DNA of 40,174 nt from Fischerella sp. CENA71 (GTDB lineage: Bacteria > Cyanobacteriota > Cyanobacteriia > Cyanobacteriales > Nostocaceae): contig JANBVI010000061.1 of NCBI GenBank assembly GCA_024239075.1, positions 1 through 40,174 on the forward strand. Reading direction: 5' to 3'. The translations under genes and the position numbers were made by a program. Of this stretch, positions 7,584 through 16,682 are shown piece after piece; within the stretch, counting starts at the first letter, position 1; each line of letters opens with the position of its first letter. The notes under the pieces were generated by a model. The model searched no databases and was not told the origin of the DNA. It saw only the letters and a program-made list of their open reading frames with translations.

Positions 7584-8825
7584 TCATGCATACTTGTACA
7601 CCAATGCTTCGGCGTTAACTATCACTTTTATAAGAATGTCGCTGATGATATTAATGGTCTGTTCGTCAGCACCAAGCCATTGATGTGCTATGGTCGCACA
7701 ATGTTTAGTAGCCAATTCCTCAGCTACAGGGCATAGAGTCTCTGCAACACGGTACTTTGTTTTTGGTAAGTTGAACAATATATGCTGATATACAGCTCCA
7801 TACGTTGGGTTTATATGTAGACCCTCAGCAGCGATCGCTTTAAGCAAAATCTTAAGTGGAACACGGACTAACGGCTCCTCATCAAAAATAAGAACCAAAG
7901 CATAATAGCTCTGGGGATTAGCTGCTTTGCCTTGTACTTGCATCCGGACTCCAGGCACATCTGCTAAATGGGACTTAAGTCGTGCAGCATTTTGATTATA
8001 CGTTGCAAGGCGTTGCTCTAATCCTAATAGTTGATTTTCTAGGATTGCTGCCTGGAACTCTGTGGCTCGAAAATTGTAGCAGGTCAACTCCGATGTAGAA
8101 CCACTTATAGTCTGACCCTTACTCATATAAGAAGCATAACCGATGTGTTTTAGGCGAAACAAGCGTTCAGCAGTCTCAGCATTATTAGTGATACAAATTC
8201 CTCCTTCCCCGCTTGCCATGACCTTCGATTGCTGAAAGCTAAAAGAACCAACGTCCCCCCAGCTACCGACTCTTCGGTCCCTCCACCGTCCACCGTGTGT
8301 ATGTGCGCAGTCTTCTATAACAACAAGATTATGGTGTTGTGCAATGTCTAGAATAGCGTCCAAATCAGCCATTGACCCATATAGATGAACAGGGATTATT
8401 GCACGAGTTTTATCTGTTATAGCTAACTTAACCTTTTTTGGATCGAGACACAACGTAGTTGGTTCGATGTCAACAAAAACTGGGATAGCTCCTAAGTAAC
8501 TTACAGCCATTGCTGTGGCAAGCCACGTTAATGCAGGAACAATTACTTCATCGCCCTTTCCAATACCATATGCTGCAAGCGCACACTGTAGTGTGACGGT
8601 GCCATTAGTCATAAAAACACCGTATTTCACGTCGTGAAAAGTTGCGAAATTATAGGCAAAATTACGCTCATACAAACCATTGAATGACCATTGTCTGCTC
8701 CAATAAATATCAACTAACTTTTGAGAAGTTGCTTCTTCAACTGGAGGCCATTGTGGGCACACTAATGATTCAGAAACGGGTTTACCGCCCATCAATGCTA
8801 ACTTCTGCTCTGACATTGATTTCAT
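7584..8825 (-). CDS. DegT/DnrJ/EryC1/StrS-family PLP aminotransferase
   Basis: The product is 413 aa. The N terminus LALMGGKPVSES is the usual start of sugar and cyclitol aminotransferases. The cofactor region shows EDCAHTHGG (about 171-179) and the PLP lysine in SFSFQQSKVMASGEGG (Lys about 201). The QQxK-M-x-x-GEGG context resembles 3-amino-5-hydroxybenzoate synthases and glutamine:scyllo-inosose aminotransferases more than the simple sugar enzymes. It likely moves an amino group from Gln/Glu to a keto-sugar, keto-cyclitol or related carbonyl. The ATG at 8825 has AAAGGAG five bases upstream, which supports this start over the ATG four codons in. It fits with the glycosyltransferase and dehydrogenase in making or attaching an amino-sugar or cyclitol; this pathway is inference. 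Confidence 0.88.
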   Translation of the reverse strand: MKSMSEQKLALMGGKPVSESLVCPQWPPVEEATSQKLVDIYWSRQWSFNGLYERNFAYNFATFHDVKYGVFMTNGTVTLQCALAAYGIGKGDEVIVPALTWLATAMAVSYLGAIPVFVDIEPTTLCLDPKKVKLAITDKTRAIIPVHLYGSMADLDAILDIAQHHNLVVIEDCAHTHGGRWRDRRVGSWGDVGSFSFQQSKVMASGEGGICITNNAETAERLFRLKHIGYASYMSKGQTISGSTSELTCYNFRATEFQAAILENQLLGLEQRLATYNQNAARLKSHLADVPGVRMQVQGKAANPQSYYALVLIFDEEPLVRVPLKILLKAIAAEGLHINPTYGAVYQHILFNLPKTKYRVAETLCPVAEELATKHCATIAHQWLGADEQTINIISDILIKVIVNAEALVYKYA

Positions 8826-9020
8826 TTGCTCCTTTCACTGCTTGTCAAGTCCCGCTTTCTTTTCTTCAGCAATAACCTCGTTTCATCTTATTTTGTTGCT
8901 ACGTTTGACTGCGTTAAGGATGCATTACACGCTTAGTCTATCCTTTTCAAACGTTCTTTAGATCTTTTTTCTCACCTCTTTGTAGTGATAATTTATAGAC
9001 AGGCTCTTAATTCTGGCCTT

Positions 9021-9776
9021 TTAACGAATTCTTTTGAAATCGTTAAGAATGGCTGATTGAAATTCGTATCCAAGTAGCTGTTTTAGCTTAGAACTAGCGC
9101 GATCTATTACAGATCTCTGCATATAGTGCAATGGATCTCGTAAGGGACGCACAAATTTCGGGTTGTAGTTACCGAGAATAGACACTCTTGGCTCAAGAGT
9201 AGAATTAATTGAAGTGTCATGCCAGCAAAGACCATGAGAAATAACGACCGAGCCAGCTTTTCCCGTAATTTTTTGAGCCATTTTGGAAAATTGTATAGGG
9301 TCAGGAGGACTGCACAGCTTTTGTGTTCCAGGAGCAAAACACGTGGAGCCATTCTCTTGTGTAAAATCCTCAACCATCCAAATGACTTGAATCTCCATTA
9401 CGGGGAAAGAAGGGAAGGGGGGCTTCATAGTCCAGTAAGGATAGTCTATATGCAAACCCATACTAGATGCACCAGGTCTAAGAATATGGGCTGAAAAATC
9501 ACCAAGAGTCATATCTGTCCCTAAAATTGCTTCTATAACTTCAATCACTCTTGAATGCTGCACCATAAACTCAAAAATTTTGTGCTCGTAGATTAGGTCA
9601 TACACTCTTTCCCTGTTTTCATAAATCAATAACTGTCCTTCTTGCCTCTGCTCCCTTGCCAGTTTAAGAACAAGTGAGCGTGCTTCATTCGCCTGCTCTG
9701 TACTTAATACACTGGGAAGTAAAACATAACCCTTCCCTTCCAAAATTTCATCTACAAGACTTGCAATATTTACCAC
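9021..9776 (-). CDS. Phytanoyl-CoA dioxygenase (PhyH) family Fe(II)/2OG oxygenase
   Basis: The product is 251 aa, starting with GTG at 9776 (VNIASLVDEILEGKGYVLL). The iron site is complete: HID (His 109, Asp 111) and a distal His in HGLCWHDTS (about 186), followed by an Arg at about 197 (PRVSIL) for 2-oxoglutarate. It should hydroxylate, epoxidise or otherwise oxidise a small substrate in the cytoplasm. PhyH enzymes are common tailoring oxygenases in natural-product clusters. It sits 195 bp upstream of the DegT gene and 114 bp downstream of the aminotransferase gene on the same strand. The substrate is unknown. Confidence 0.85.
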   Translation of the reverse strand: MVNIASLVDEILEGKGYVLLPSVLSTEQANEARSLVLKLAREQRQEGQLLIYENRERVYDLIYEHKIFEFMVQHSRVIEVIEAILGTDMTLGDFSAHILRPGASSMGLHIDYPYWTMKPPFPSFPVMEIQVIWMVEDFTQENGSTCFAPGTQKLCSPPDPIQFSKMAQKITGKAGSVVISHGLCWHDTSINSTLEPRVSILGNYNPKFVRPLRDPLHYMQRSVIDRASSKLKQLLGYEFQSAILNDFKRIR

Positions 9777-9890
9777 AGCTAGGAAAACAGTTTGGTTTAC
9801 TCGTTAACGCTTATAAGTTTGGGTAAATTTAGATATTTGATTTTTACGGGATTACTTTAGTACTCATTATCTCTGAGTATTTGCTTACTA

Positions 9891-11213
9891 TCATGCTAGT
9901 CTATTCTGGGCAATCTGAGCCTGAACAAAGCGATTGAGTTGTCGAATCCCTCGATCAATCTCTTCTTTGGTTACGTAACTGAAGGAAAGGCGGATCTGAT
10001 GTTCACGACCCCGGCTTAGACAGAAGAAGGACATTGGACAGCAGACAACGCCGTAGTCAGCTGCACAGACTCGTAGACACTCTGCATCAAACTCGAACGG
10101 CAAGGTGACAGTGAGAAAGAAACCGCCAGCCGGGCAAGTCCATTTAACTGCACCGTCCAGTCCGTTGCTACCAAACTCCTCCGCCAACCTATTGAGCATG
10201 AAGTCACGATTCGTACGATAGAAAGAGAGTTTTGCCTCCACGATGGGTAGCAGCGAATAGTTTGACTCGAGGAGGAGACCTCCGACCAGCGCTTGTAACA
10301 GTGGTGACGTATTAATCGTAGTTAAGCTCTTAACTTTTGAGAGTTCCTCGGCAAGCAGGTATTTGCTATTATCAACCTGCTGGTCAGCAACTAGAAAGCC
10401 CAAACGAAGCCCAGGAAAAAGGGTCTTTGAAAAACTATTGAGATAAATTACTACACCGTGTTCGTCGAGTGCTTTGAGAGTTGGCTTTCTTTTTTCATCA
10501 TAAGCAAACATACCATAGGGATTGTCCTCAAAGATCAAGAGACCATTTTTATACGCAATTTGGAGAATTTCATTACGTACCTCCATTGTCATACTTGTAC
10601 CAAGAGGGTTATTAAAGTCAGGGATAACATAGAGTGCTTTTGGACGCTTGCCTGTAGCTAAAACTTCGTTGATTGCTCTTGTAACTGCTCTTACCTCCAG
10701 ACCTTCTTCGGTTACTGATATGGGGATCACGGAAATCCCTAAAAGTTTAGCCAGACCTGTGATTCCGATATAGGTCGGATCGCTCGCCAGTAAGACGTCT
10801 TTTGCTGGATCAAACAACCCCATTAGCAAAGTTGCCATCGCTTCCTGGCAGCCGGAGGTAATTATTACTGCCTTTGGTTGGATTTGAATATTTTCGTCGT
10901 TGGCAAGTTGACGGGTAATAAACTCATTGATGATTCCATTTGTTCTATTATACTGCCCAAGGTCTCCGAAAACCATCGCTCGCGATAAATTGTTGACCTT
11001 TATCTGATAGTCAACGAAGCTTTGAATGGCTCCTAGACTCTCCTCAACGTTAAACAAGCTTTCCAAGGGACGACCAGGAGCAAAAGAAATTGCCTTTGGA
11101 AACTCGAGAACCACCTCATTGAGGAAATTCATAACATTTAATAAGGGATCGGAAAAGCAGTTTTTGAGGATACGCTGCATTTGAATTTGCTCACTTGTCA
11201 ATCTGAATGCCAT
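9891..11213 (-). CDS. PLP-dependent class I/II aminotransferase (fold type I, Aro8/MocR-like domain)
   Basis: The product is 440 aa and contains only the aminotransferase domain, with no N-terminal DNA-binding domain. Landmarks are ITSGCQEAM (substrate/PLP phosphate loop), DFNNPLG (about 199-205), IFEDNPYG (Asp 230) and the PLP lysine in NSFSKTLFPGLRLGF (Lys about 263). Enzymes of this subgroup act on aromatic, branched or alpha-aminoadipate-type 2-oxo acids. Its upstream neighbour is an HPPD-like VOC protein. A pair of aminotransferase and HPPD-type enzyme is the classical route to hydroxyphenylglycine-type amino acids, but the VOC protein here is half length, so that route is only a hypothesis. 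Confidence 0.87.
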   Translation of the reverse strand: MAFRLTSEQIQMQRILKNCFSDPLLNVMNFLNEVVLEFPKAISFAPGRPLESLFNVEESLGAIQSFVDYQIKVNNLSRAMVFGDLGQYNRTNGIINEFITRQLANDENIQIQPKAVIITSGCQEAMATLLMGLFDPAKDVLLASDPTYIGITGLAKLLGISVIPISVTEEGLEVRAVTRAINEVLATGKRPKALYVIPDFNNPLGTSMTMEVRNEILQIAYKNGLLIFEDNPYGMFAYDEKRKPTLKALDEHGVVIYLNSFSKTLFPGLRLGFLVADQQVDNSKYLLAEELSKVKSLTTINTSPLLQALVGGLLLESNYSLLPIVEAKLSFYRTNRDFMLNRLAEEFGSNGLDGAVKWTCPAGGFFLTVTLPFEFDAECLRVCAADYGVVCCPMSFFCLSRGREHQIRLSFSYVTKEEIDRGIRQLNRFVQAQIAQNRLA

Positions 11214-11816
11214 AGATCCACAGCCATGAAACAGGTAGTATACCGAAGCTCTGGAGATGTTCCACCGTCCTGCAAAGCTAAAAGTTGGGGTGCAAGTGCC
11301 TCAATTTTGCTTCACACGCCCCTTTGACAAAGGTACCCAATAACGGCGGCTTGAGAAGTTTCCGAAAGCTGACCTTCAAGAGTATTTCTTGAAAGCACGC
11401 TACTAACAGCGCTCACAACCCATTATAGATGGAAGAAATACTCACCACAGACAAAAATCCTTATTGCACATTTCTGAGAGTGTTTCTTGAAAGCGGCCCA
11501 TCTGCGGTGATTGCCCGCCACTCGTTATGCATGAAAAAAACTTTATTGGCAAAGCTTGTGAGCGATGAGGAGGTATATTTATCTTGTGTCTTCACAGTTA
11601 AAACTGGCATTTGCCTGGTACATAGAATGCCCGATTAGGAGCATAGTTGCGAGTTTTATGGTTATGACATTGGTGAAGGACAATATTTCCTATCCTGTTG
11701 AGAAATTATCTATTATTACAACCCAGGTCAGGACATCTTTAAATAATTATACCAGGGTTGCAACGATATGAAATTGCCACCAAAGCAAAATACTCCAAGG
11801 TGAGAAAAAGTTATGT
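11214..11816. other. Intergenic stretch without a convincing gene
   Basis: This is 600 bp between the aminotransferase and the VOC gene. Short ORFs here lack ribosome sites and recognisable sequence. One segment (about 11475-11520) matches, inverted and at roughly three quarters identity, 14335-14385 near the IS110 remnants, centred on GTGTTTCTTGAAAGC. A shorter related word occurs at 11383-11397. This suggests debris of one repeat family. Confidence 0.4.
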
Positions 11817-12341
11817 TCATACCAAATCTTTCTGCTCAAGTTGCATAAAAAGCTGCTCTACATTTTGGTCAGAGAATAAACTATTGCTACCTGTTCGCTC
11901 GATGAACTCAAACATCATCCCTGTAAGCTTGTCACGCTTAGAAAATATTTGCTTAAGCCCTGTGCTTTCAACAATAGAGGTGTCGAATTCCATGTTAGCC
12001 TTTGATAGTTCAGTAGCTACCTGCGACAAGTCTTCAACAGCGATAGCGATATGCTGAACTCCAACGCCATAGTGTTCGATGTACTTCGAGATTTGAGAGT
12101 TGGCAGATATACCTTCCAGCAACACTACCGTGAGTGGTCCAGCACTGAGAACAGCTGAAATCATTGCAGTTTCATTGCCTTCAGTCTTTCGACGCTCAAT
12201 CACTGTAAATCCTAGTACCTCAGTAAACCAGGAGATAGACTTTTCTAGGTTCAGTACTGCAATAGCGATGTGGTCAATGCCTTTAGCATACTTTGCTAGG
12301 GCGGAAACAGAATTTAGAGTGAGGTTCATTTCAATGCTCAT
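11817..12341 (-). CDS. VOC-family protein resembling the metal-binding half of HPPD
   Basis: The product is 174 aa. Two beta-alpha-beta-beta-beta repeats are visible, each with a metal-ligand start: GIDHIAIAV (His 24) and GVQHIAIAV (His 97). The third ligand is the Glu in MMFEFIER (about 145). The segment LKQIFSKRDKLTGMMFEFIE recalls the C-terminal half of 4-hydroxyphenylpyruvate dioxygenase and hydroxymandelate synthase. Those enzymes have four repeats in about 350 aa; this has two. It could be a dimeric minimal oxygenase, an epimerase-type enzyme, or a binding/resistance protein. It is first of the lower block VOC-aminotransferase-PhyH-DegT. The start is the ATG at 12341; an in-frame ATG four codons later is possible. 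Confidence 0.82.
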   Translation of the reverse strand: MSIEMNLTLNSVSALAKYAKGIDHIAIAVLNLEKSISWFTEVLGFTVIERRKTEGNETAMISAVLSAGPLTVVLLEGISANSQISKYIEHYGVGVQHIAIAVEDLSQVATELSKANMEFDTSIVESTGLKQIFSKRDKLTGMMFEFIERTGSNSLFSDQNVEQLFMQLEQKDLV

Positions 12342-13385
12342 GACATACTCTAACTAAGATAAAATTATTAGAGGCAACAGGGACTGGAGCGCCTCCCACT
12401 GCTCATCAATCAAATCCCTTCGACTACTATCGTCTTGAATTGCTATTTTGCTTACGCTGAACTACTTCCAGCAACTTTACTTTTTTTACAATAACCAGTT
12501 TACAGCTACGCCCTACTATAAGTAAATCGAAAACTTTTATAAGGTGACGAAAGAATGAGGGTTTCAAGTAACGTTTTTGGGATTCACAAGAGCGACTACT
12601 TGCCTTTGTAGGAGAGCCAATTTACAACCCTGTGACCCGAAAAGCAAATTCTATGGCGATTCTGGCCGACTGTATTCCTTAGCTCAAATAAAGGGTGCTT
12701 AAGGCTTCTGGAAAACTTTTCATCTACTGAAGTCTACCAAAGGTTATTTTCACAATATTGAACCCATTGTTACAAAAAAAGCAGAGGGCAGTCCCAAAAA
12801 AACAAATTTCATCGCCAGGAATGAAAATGTCTTTCTCCCCCAGCTTCCCCTGCTCTTTTAAGTCAAATCCCCATGTGATTTCATCACACAACAAAAACAC
12901 GAAAATAGAAAGAACTTTCTTACACCCCCACACCCCTATAGCTTTACACACGTTTTCAAGATAGAGGGCAAAGGCTATCGGAAAATTTCTTGCTTTATGC
13001 TTCTTGGAGCTATGAGCCTGTTCATTCCTTAAGCCATCTCATCGACGGCTGACTTCGTTTTAAGAAGTAAAGTGGTGTAAATGCTTAAAACTACGCACAA
13101 ACAATTATATCCTTTTAGGCGTTGGTTCTTTTGAATTTATTTTGCAATCAAAACACTTTACATTTTAACTAAACTATATCATACCTACTTTGTTTTTTGT
13201 TATGAACGTTGTAATTTTTCCCTTACGAGGTTACCAATACGGTTCGGTTAAAGGTAAAACGGTTGGTTCGCTGATTTCTCACTTACATTGCTATTCAGTT
13301 ATCAGCATTTATATAACCTTATGGCTAATTCTTCAAAACCCTTGCTTGAGTTTGATTTATAGTTAACAAATCAGACTTATTCCTT
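12342..13385. other. One-kilobase gap with no supported gene
   Basis: The stretch upstream of the VOC gene is AT-rich with many stops in all frames. The only feature seen is a half copy of the CAATACGGTT repeat at 13235-13259. It must hold the promoter of the VOC-led block, but no clear element was identified. Confidence 0.4.
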
Positions 13386-14091
13386 TCAAGAAACATATTC
13401 TGTGGCAGTAGGTTGAGCAACAAGATCAAAGCCTAGAGACTGAGCTTTTTTGTGGAGATTTTTCACCATGCGTTCGCGGTGCTGTTGTTCATAGACCTCA
13501 AGACCAGGGTCAGCATACTGTCCAGCAGTAGTCCACATTAAGTAGAATAACCGTGCAAGCTTGTGTGCGGTAGCGGTAATCGCTTTAGGGGCACCCATGC
13601 GTCCACGTAATCGTCGATAAAAACCTCCGAGTGCAGAATTACTATAGGTTAAAGATAAAGCAGCCAGCCGAAAAGCATTTGCCGCCCGATTGACAACTGG
13701 GCGAGTCTGAGAACTTTTGATCTTATCGGAGTGTGATTTTTTGCCCAGGACATAAACCCAACCAAGAGGTAAAATGCTTGACTGTGAGAAATCGTTTTGG
13801 GTCTAATCCAACTTCTGACAAAATCGTCTGTACAGTTAATGCATCAAGACCATCAATCAGAGTAAAATCGACACCAGCCATACGGTAAAGATATTTACGC
13901 AAATTGAAATCAGGGTGGTTAGCAGTTGATTTTTTCTGCGTTTTTTCCGTTCTATCTGCTGGAACGCATACCCAATGCTCTCCACCGCCCAGGTCGATAC
14001 CAGCCGCATTCTGATTAATTTGCTCCCATTGGGATGATGCTTTTGAGTGGGCTAAAGACTGATTTGCTCGTTGATTTGGCGGCAATTTCAT
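13386..14091 (-). pseudogene. IS110-family transposase relic (internal deletion and frameshift)
   Basis: The N terminus has the RuvC-like start NQNAAGIDLGGGEHWVCVPA. The sequence then jumps to the middle of the C-terminal domain (IDGLDALTVQTILSEVGLD, then FTSWLGLCPG), so a large part of the catalytic domain is lost. A frameshift near 13740 moves the rest (RPVVNRAANAFRLAA, MGAPKAITATAHKLARLFY, YEQQHRERM) to another frame, ending at 13386. Intact IS110 transposases have about 350-450 residues; here about 240 remain. It splits the biosynthetic run between the exporter and the VOC gene. Confidence 0.85.
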
Positions 14092-14444
14092 GGATGCAAC
14101 CTTAATATTATCAATTAAATATGTCCTGAAGAGGGGATGTGGTCAACAGATAATCTTTCAAACGGGATAGAAAACTTTTTTCCTTCACCAATGTCATCGC
14201 CATTTGCCCCAGAATCATGCTCCTAATCAGGCTGAAACACTATTATGCGTTCGATTTTAACTTGTCAGGACATTTATAAATATATCTGTGTCATGAGTCG
14301 GTAGGCGTAACTGTTTCTTTCATTCATCGCAGGTGGCGATCGCCGCCAATGGGGCTGCTTTCAAGAAACACTCTGCGTAAAACTTATGTAGCAAGGGTTG
14401 GAGAGGATGGAGTATTTTGCGTATCTTGAGAAATTGGGACAAGT
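14092..14444. other. Spacer between two IS110 relics
   Basis: No gene is seen. The stretch includes the segment at 14335-14385 that matches, inverted, 11475-11520. Non-coding ends of IS110 elements carry the bridge RNA, so part of this could be such a remnant; no structure was verified. Confidence 0.3.
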
Positions 14445-14621
14445 TCATTTTGCGAGAGCATGAGCTTTTTTCCTCAGATTTTTTAGAACTTGCTCGTTGT
14501 ATTTTTGCTCGTAGTAGTCCATGCCAGAGTCAGAATATTGTTCAGTGGTCGTCCACATCCGGTAGAACATACGTGCGAGTTTGTGGGCGGTAGCGGTAAT
14601 CGCTTTGGGGGCACCCAAGCG
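14445..14621 (-). pseudogene. Second IS110-family transposase C-terminal remnant
   Basis: The minus strand reads LGAPKAITATAHKLARMFYRMW, then EQYSDSGMDYYEQKYNEQ and KNLRKKAHALAK with a stop at 14445 (shown in pieces). It is clearly related to but distinct from the relic at 13386, so two different IS110 elements left debris here. It directly follows the 3' end of the exporter gene. Confidence 0.8.
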
Positions 14622-14678
14622 CGATTATGATCGCTAATCAGACAATACTGAAGAATCTGTTGATACAACGATTCGCCT

Positions 14679-16229
14679 CTATGCAGAACCTTCTTTACCT
14701 ACTTTAGTGAGAAATAGCAACAAGGGCAGTGAGCAAAGGAACACAACCCCGACTATCCGAAAGATGTCAGCAAAAGACATAACGGCAGCTTGTATATTAA
14801 TTGATTGATTAATTAAGGCAAGTGCTTGTTGATGAACTGTTACAGAGTCCGTACCCCAACTCTGGAGTCCCTTAGTAAGCAAATCGAGGCGCTGATTCGT
14901 CTCTAAATTGTAAAGACTAACCTTTTCCACCAGCACAGCTTTGTGGAAGACCTCCCGGCCCTCAAGTATACTCGAGAGCAAGGCGATTCCAATACTGCCG
15001 CCCACCTGGCGGCTGAGATTGAAGAGACCAGACCCTGCTCCCACATCTTTCAGGGATAGTGGACTTAAAGCTGCTAAGCTTAGGGGAAGAACTATTAGGG
15101 TTGAAGCAGCTGCGCGTTCTACCAACAACCAAAATAAATCGTCTGTGCCAGTTTGCGGAGTGATGGAAGCCAGTTGAAACATGACCAATGTAATTCCCAC
15201 AGTACCACCCGCCATAAGCAGCCTAGCATCGATCTTGGTAGATAGCCTGCCCACTAAAACCATCATGATAGCTGATGCTAAAACTCCAGGAGCCAGCAAT
15301 AGTCCCGTCTGCATCGCCGTAAACTGGAGTACTCTCTGGCTGAAGATCGGCACAACAAAGAGCGTTCCAAAGGCTCCCATACTGGAAATTCCATTGTAAA
15401 GGCTTCCGGCTGCCAAGCAGCGGTAACGCAGAACTTTCAGATCAACAGCAGGGTTTTTAGTCGTGAACTCGCGCCAGATGAAGAGCCCCAAGCTACTCAG
15501 ACCAACTACCGTTACGATTATGATGAAGCTGGATGAAAACCAGTCGCTCCTTTCCCCTTCCTGTAACACAATCTGAAAGCTGATCAGTGAACTCGCTAAA
15601 AACGCAATCCCAGACCAATCTACTACTTGGTTATGCTGTTTGCCCTTATCCCTGTCCTTTGGCAAAAATAACCAAGACATTACAACTGCCAACACTCCAA
15701 AAGAAAAGTTGATAAAGAAGACACAGCGCCAGTTCAGGTTATCTGTCAGATACCCCCCCAGGATCATACCAATGGCAGGACCAACCGACATCACAACCCC
15801 AAAAGCCGACTGGGCGATGCCCAGCTCTGCTTTTGGAAAGGTTTCGAATAGGATTGCTTGAGCTTTTGTATACAACCCGCCGCCGCACAAGCCCTGAACA
15901 GCGCGTGACATAATCAGCATTGATAGATTAGAGGAAAGACTACACAAAACCGATGCGATAGTAAAGCCAATCAGTGAAAATATAAAGTAGGTTTTGCGAC
16001 CAAAGTAATTTCCTAGCCAAGCTGTCAAAGGAATCATGATAGCATCGGCGATTGTATTGCTTGTCTCGACCCAAGCAATCTCGCTAATTGTTGCTCCGAA
16101 AGTTCCTTGCATATTACTTATGGTAACGCCGAGGATACTGCCATCAATGACTTCGAGAACAGCCGCTAGGGAAACGGTGAATCCGATGACCCACTTTAGA
16201 GGTACCTGGATAAAGGTAGTAAACTGCAT
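14679..16229 (-). CDS. MFS multidrug exporter of the DHA2 (EmrB/QacA) family, 14 TM
   Basis: The product is 516 aa, usual for 14-TM drug:H+ antiporters. The first helix holds the acidic residue of the family (AVLEVIDGSILGVTISNM), loop 2-3 has the motif A relic GNYFGRKTYF, and helix 5 the motif C-like GVVMSVGPAIGMILGG. It should pump an amphiphilic compound across the inner membrane. A fusion protein gene of the matching EmrA/HlyD type lies about 1.9 kb upstream on the same strand, so the two probably form a tripartite pump with an outer-membrane channel encoded elsewhere. In this setting it is the likely exporter or self-resistance pump of the cluster. Confidence 0.92.
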   Translation of the reverse strand: MQFTTFIQVPLKWVIGFTVSLAAVLEVIDGSILGVTISNMQGTFGATISEIAWVETSNTIADAIMIPLTAWLGNYFGRKTYFIFSLIGFTIASVLCSLSSNLSMLIMSRAVQGLCGGGLYTKAQAILFETFPKAELGIAQSAFGVVMSVGPAIGMILGGYLTDNLNWRCVFFINFSFGVLAVVMSWLFLPKDRDKGKQHNQVVDWSGIAFLASSLISFQIVLQEGERSDWFSSSFIIIVTVVGLSSLGLFIWREFTTKNPAVDLKVLRYRCLAAGSLYNGISSMGAFGTLFVVPIFSQRVLQFTAMQTGLLLAPGVLASAIMMVLVGRLSTKIDARLLMAGGTVGITLVMFQLASITPQTGTDDLFWLLVERAAASTLIVLPLSLAALSPLSLKDVGAGSGLFNLSRQVGGSIGIALLSSILEGREVFHKAVLVEKVSLYNLETNQRLDLLTKGLQSWGTDSVTVHQQALALINQSINIQAAVMSFADIFRIVGVVFLCSLPLLLFLTKVGKEGSA

Positions 16230-16354
16230 AGGAGTTAGTCATTTAGCCTTCGTATGAAAAAATTTAAATGTCATTAAGAAAATTCGTGCTTCCCACCGGA
16301 AGCGACAGCTGGTACTACCTTAAGACATCCAATCATTGATACCAGAGAAATTTC

Positions 16355-16603
16355 TCAAAAAAAGTGAGACTGTTGATCAGATTTGCACCTGATTTTAGTA
16401 TTACGAACCTCAAGGCAATGTTCCGAGGTTATAAAGGCTGTTGAGGAGACTATAAAACTCCTTCCGGAAAAACCAGACCCAATTTTACTTGTCAATATTT
16501 TCCACAGAGTTACCAATTTAGAGCGTATCCACCCTGCCGATCCTTGTTCTACTAGTTCATAAATTTGGCGAAGATATTGTACTTCCAGTGTACTTATTTT
16601 CAT
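16355..16603 (-). CDS. Small hypothetical protein (82 aa)
   Basis: It starts at an ATG (MKISTLEVQYLRQIYELVEQ) and has a plausible helical N-terminal half, then a Ser-rich tail with two Cys residues. No family was recognised. It lies between the exporter and the dehydrogenase on the same strand. It could be a real small gene or the N-terminal stub of a longer one whose tail was replaced. Confidence 0.35.
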   Translation of the reverse strand: MKISTLEVQYLRQIYELVEQGSAGWIRSKLVTLWKILTSKIGSGFSGRSFIVSSTAFITSEHCLEVRNTKIRCKSDQQSHFF

Positions 16604-16682
16604 CCATAGTGCTGAACTGCAAGTTCATGAGCCACTAAACTTAGATTTTTTGCAAAACACCGAAATGACGACTCGTGGAGAC

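Noticed and set aside
9891-12341. A proven hydroxyphenylglycine pathway from the aminotransferase and VOC genes
   Set aside because: The VOC protein is half the length of hydroxymandelate synthase and no hydroxymandelate oxidase is present; kept only as a possibility.
12724-12964. ORFs on both strands at about 12724-12964
   Set aside because: No ribosome site, odd Cys/Phe/Lys-rich composition and no family resemblance; probably chance ORFs.
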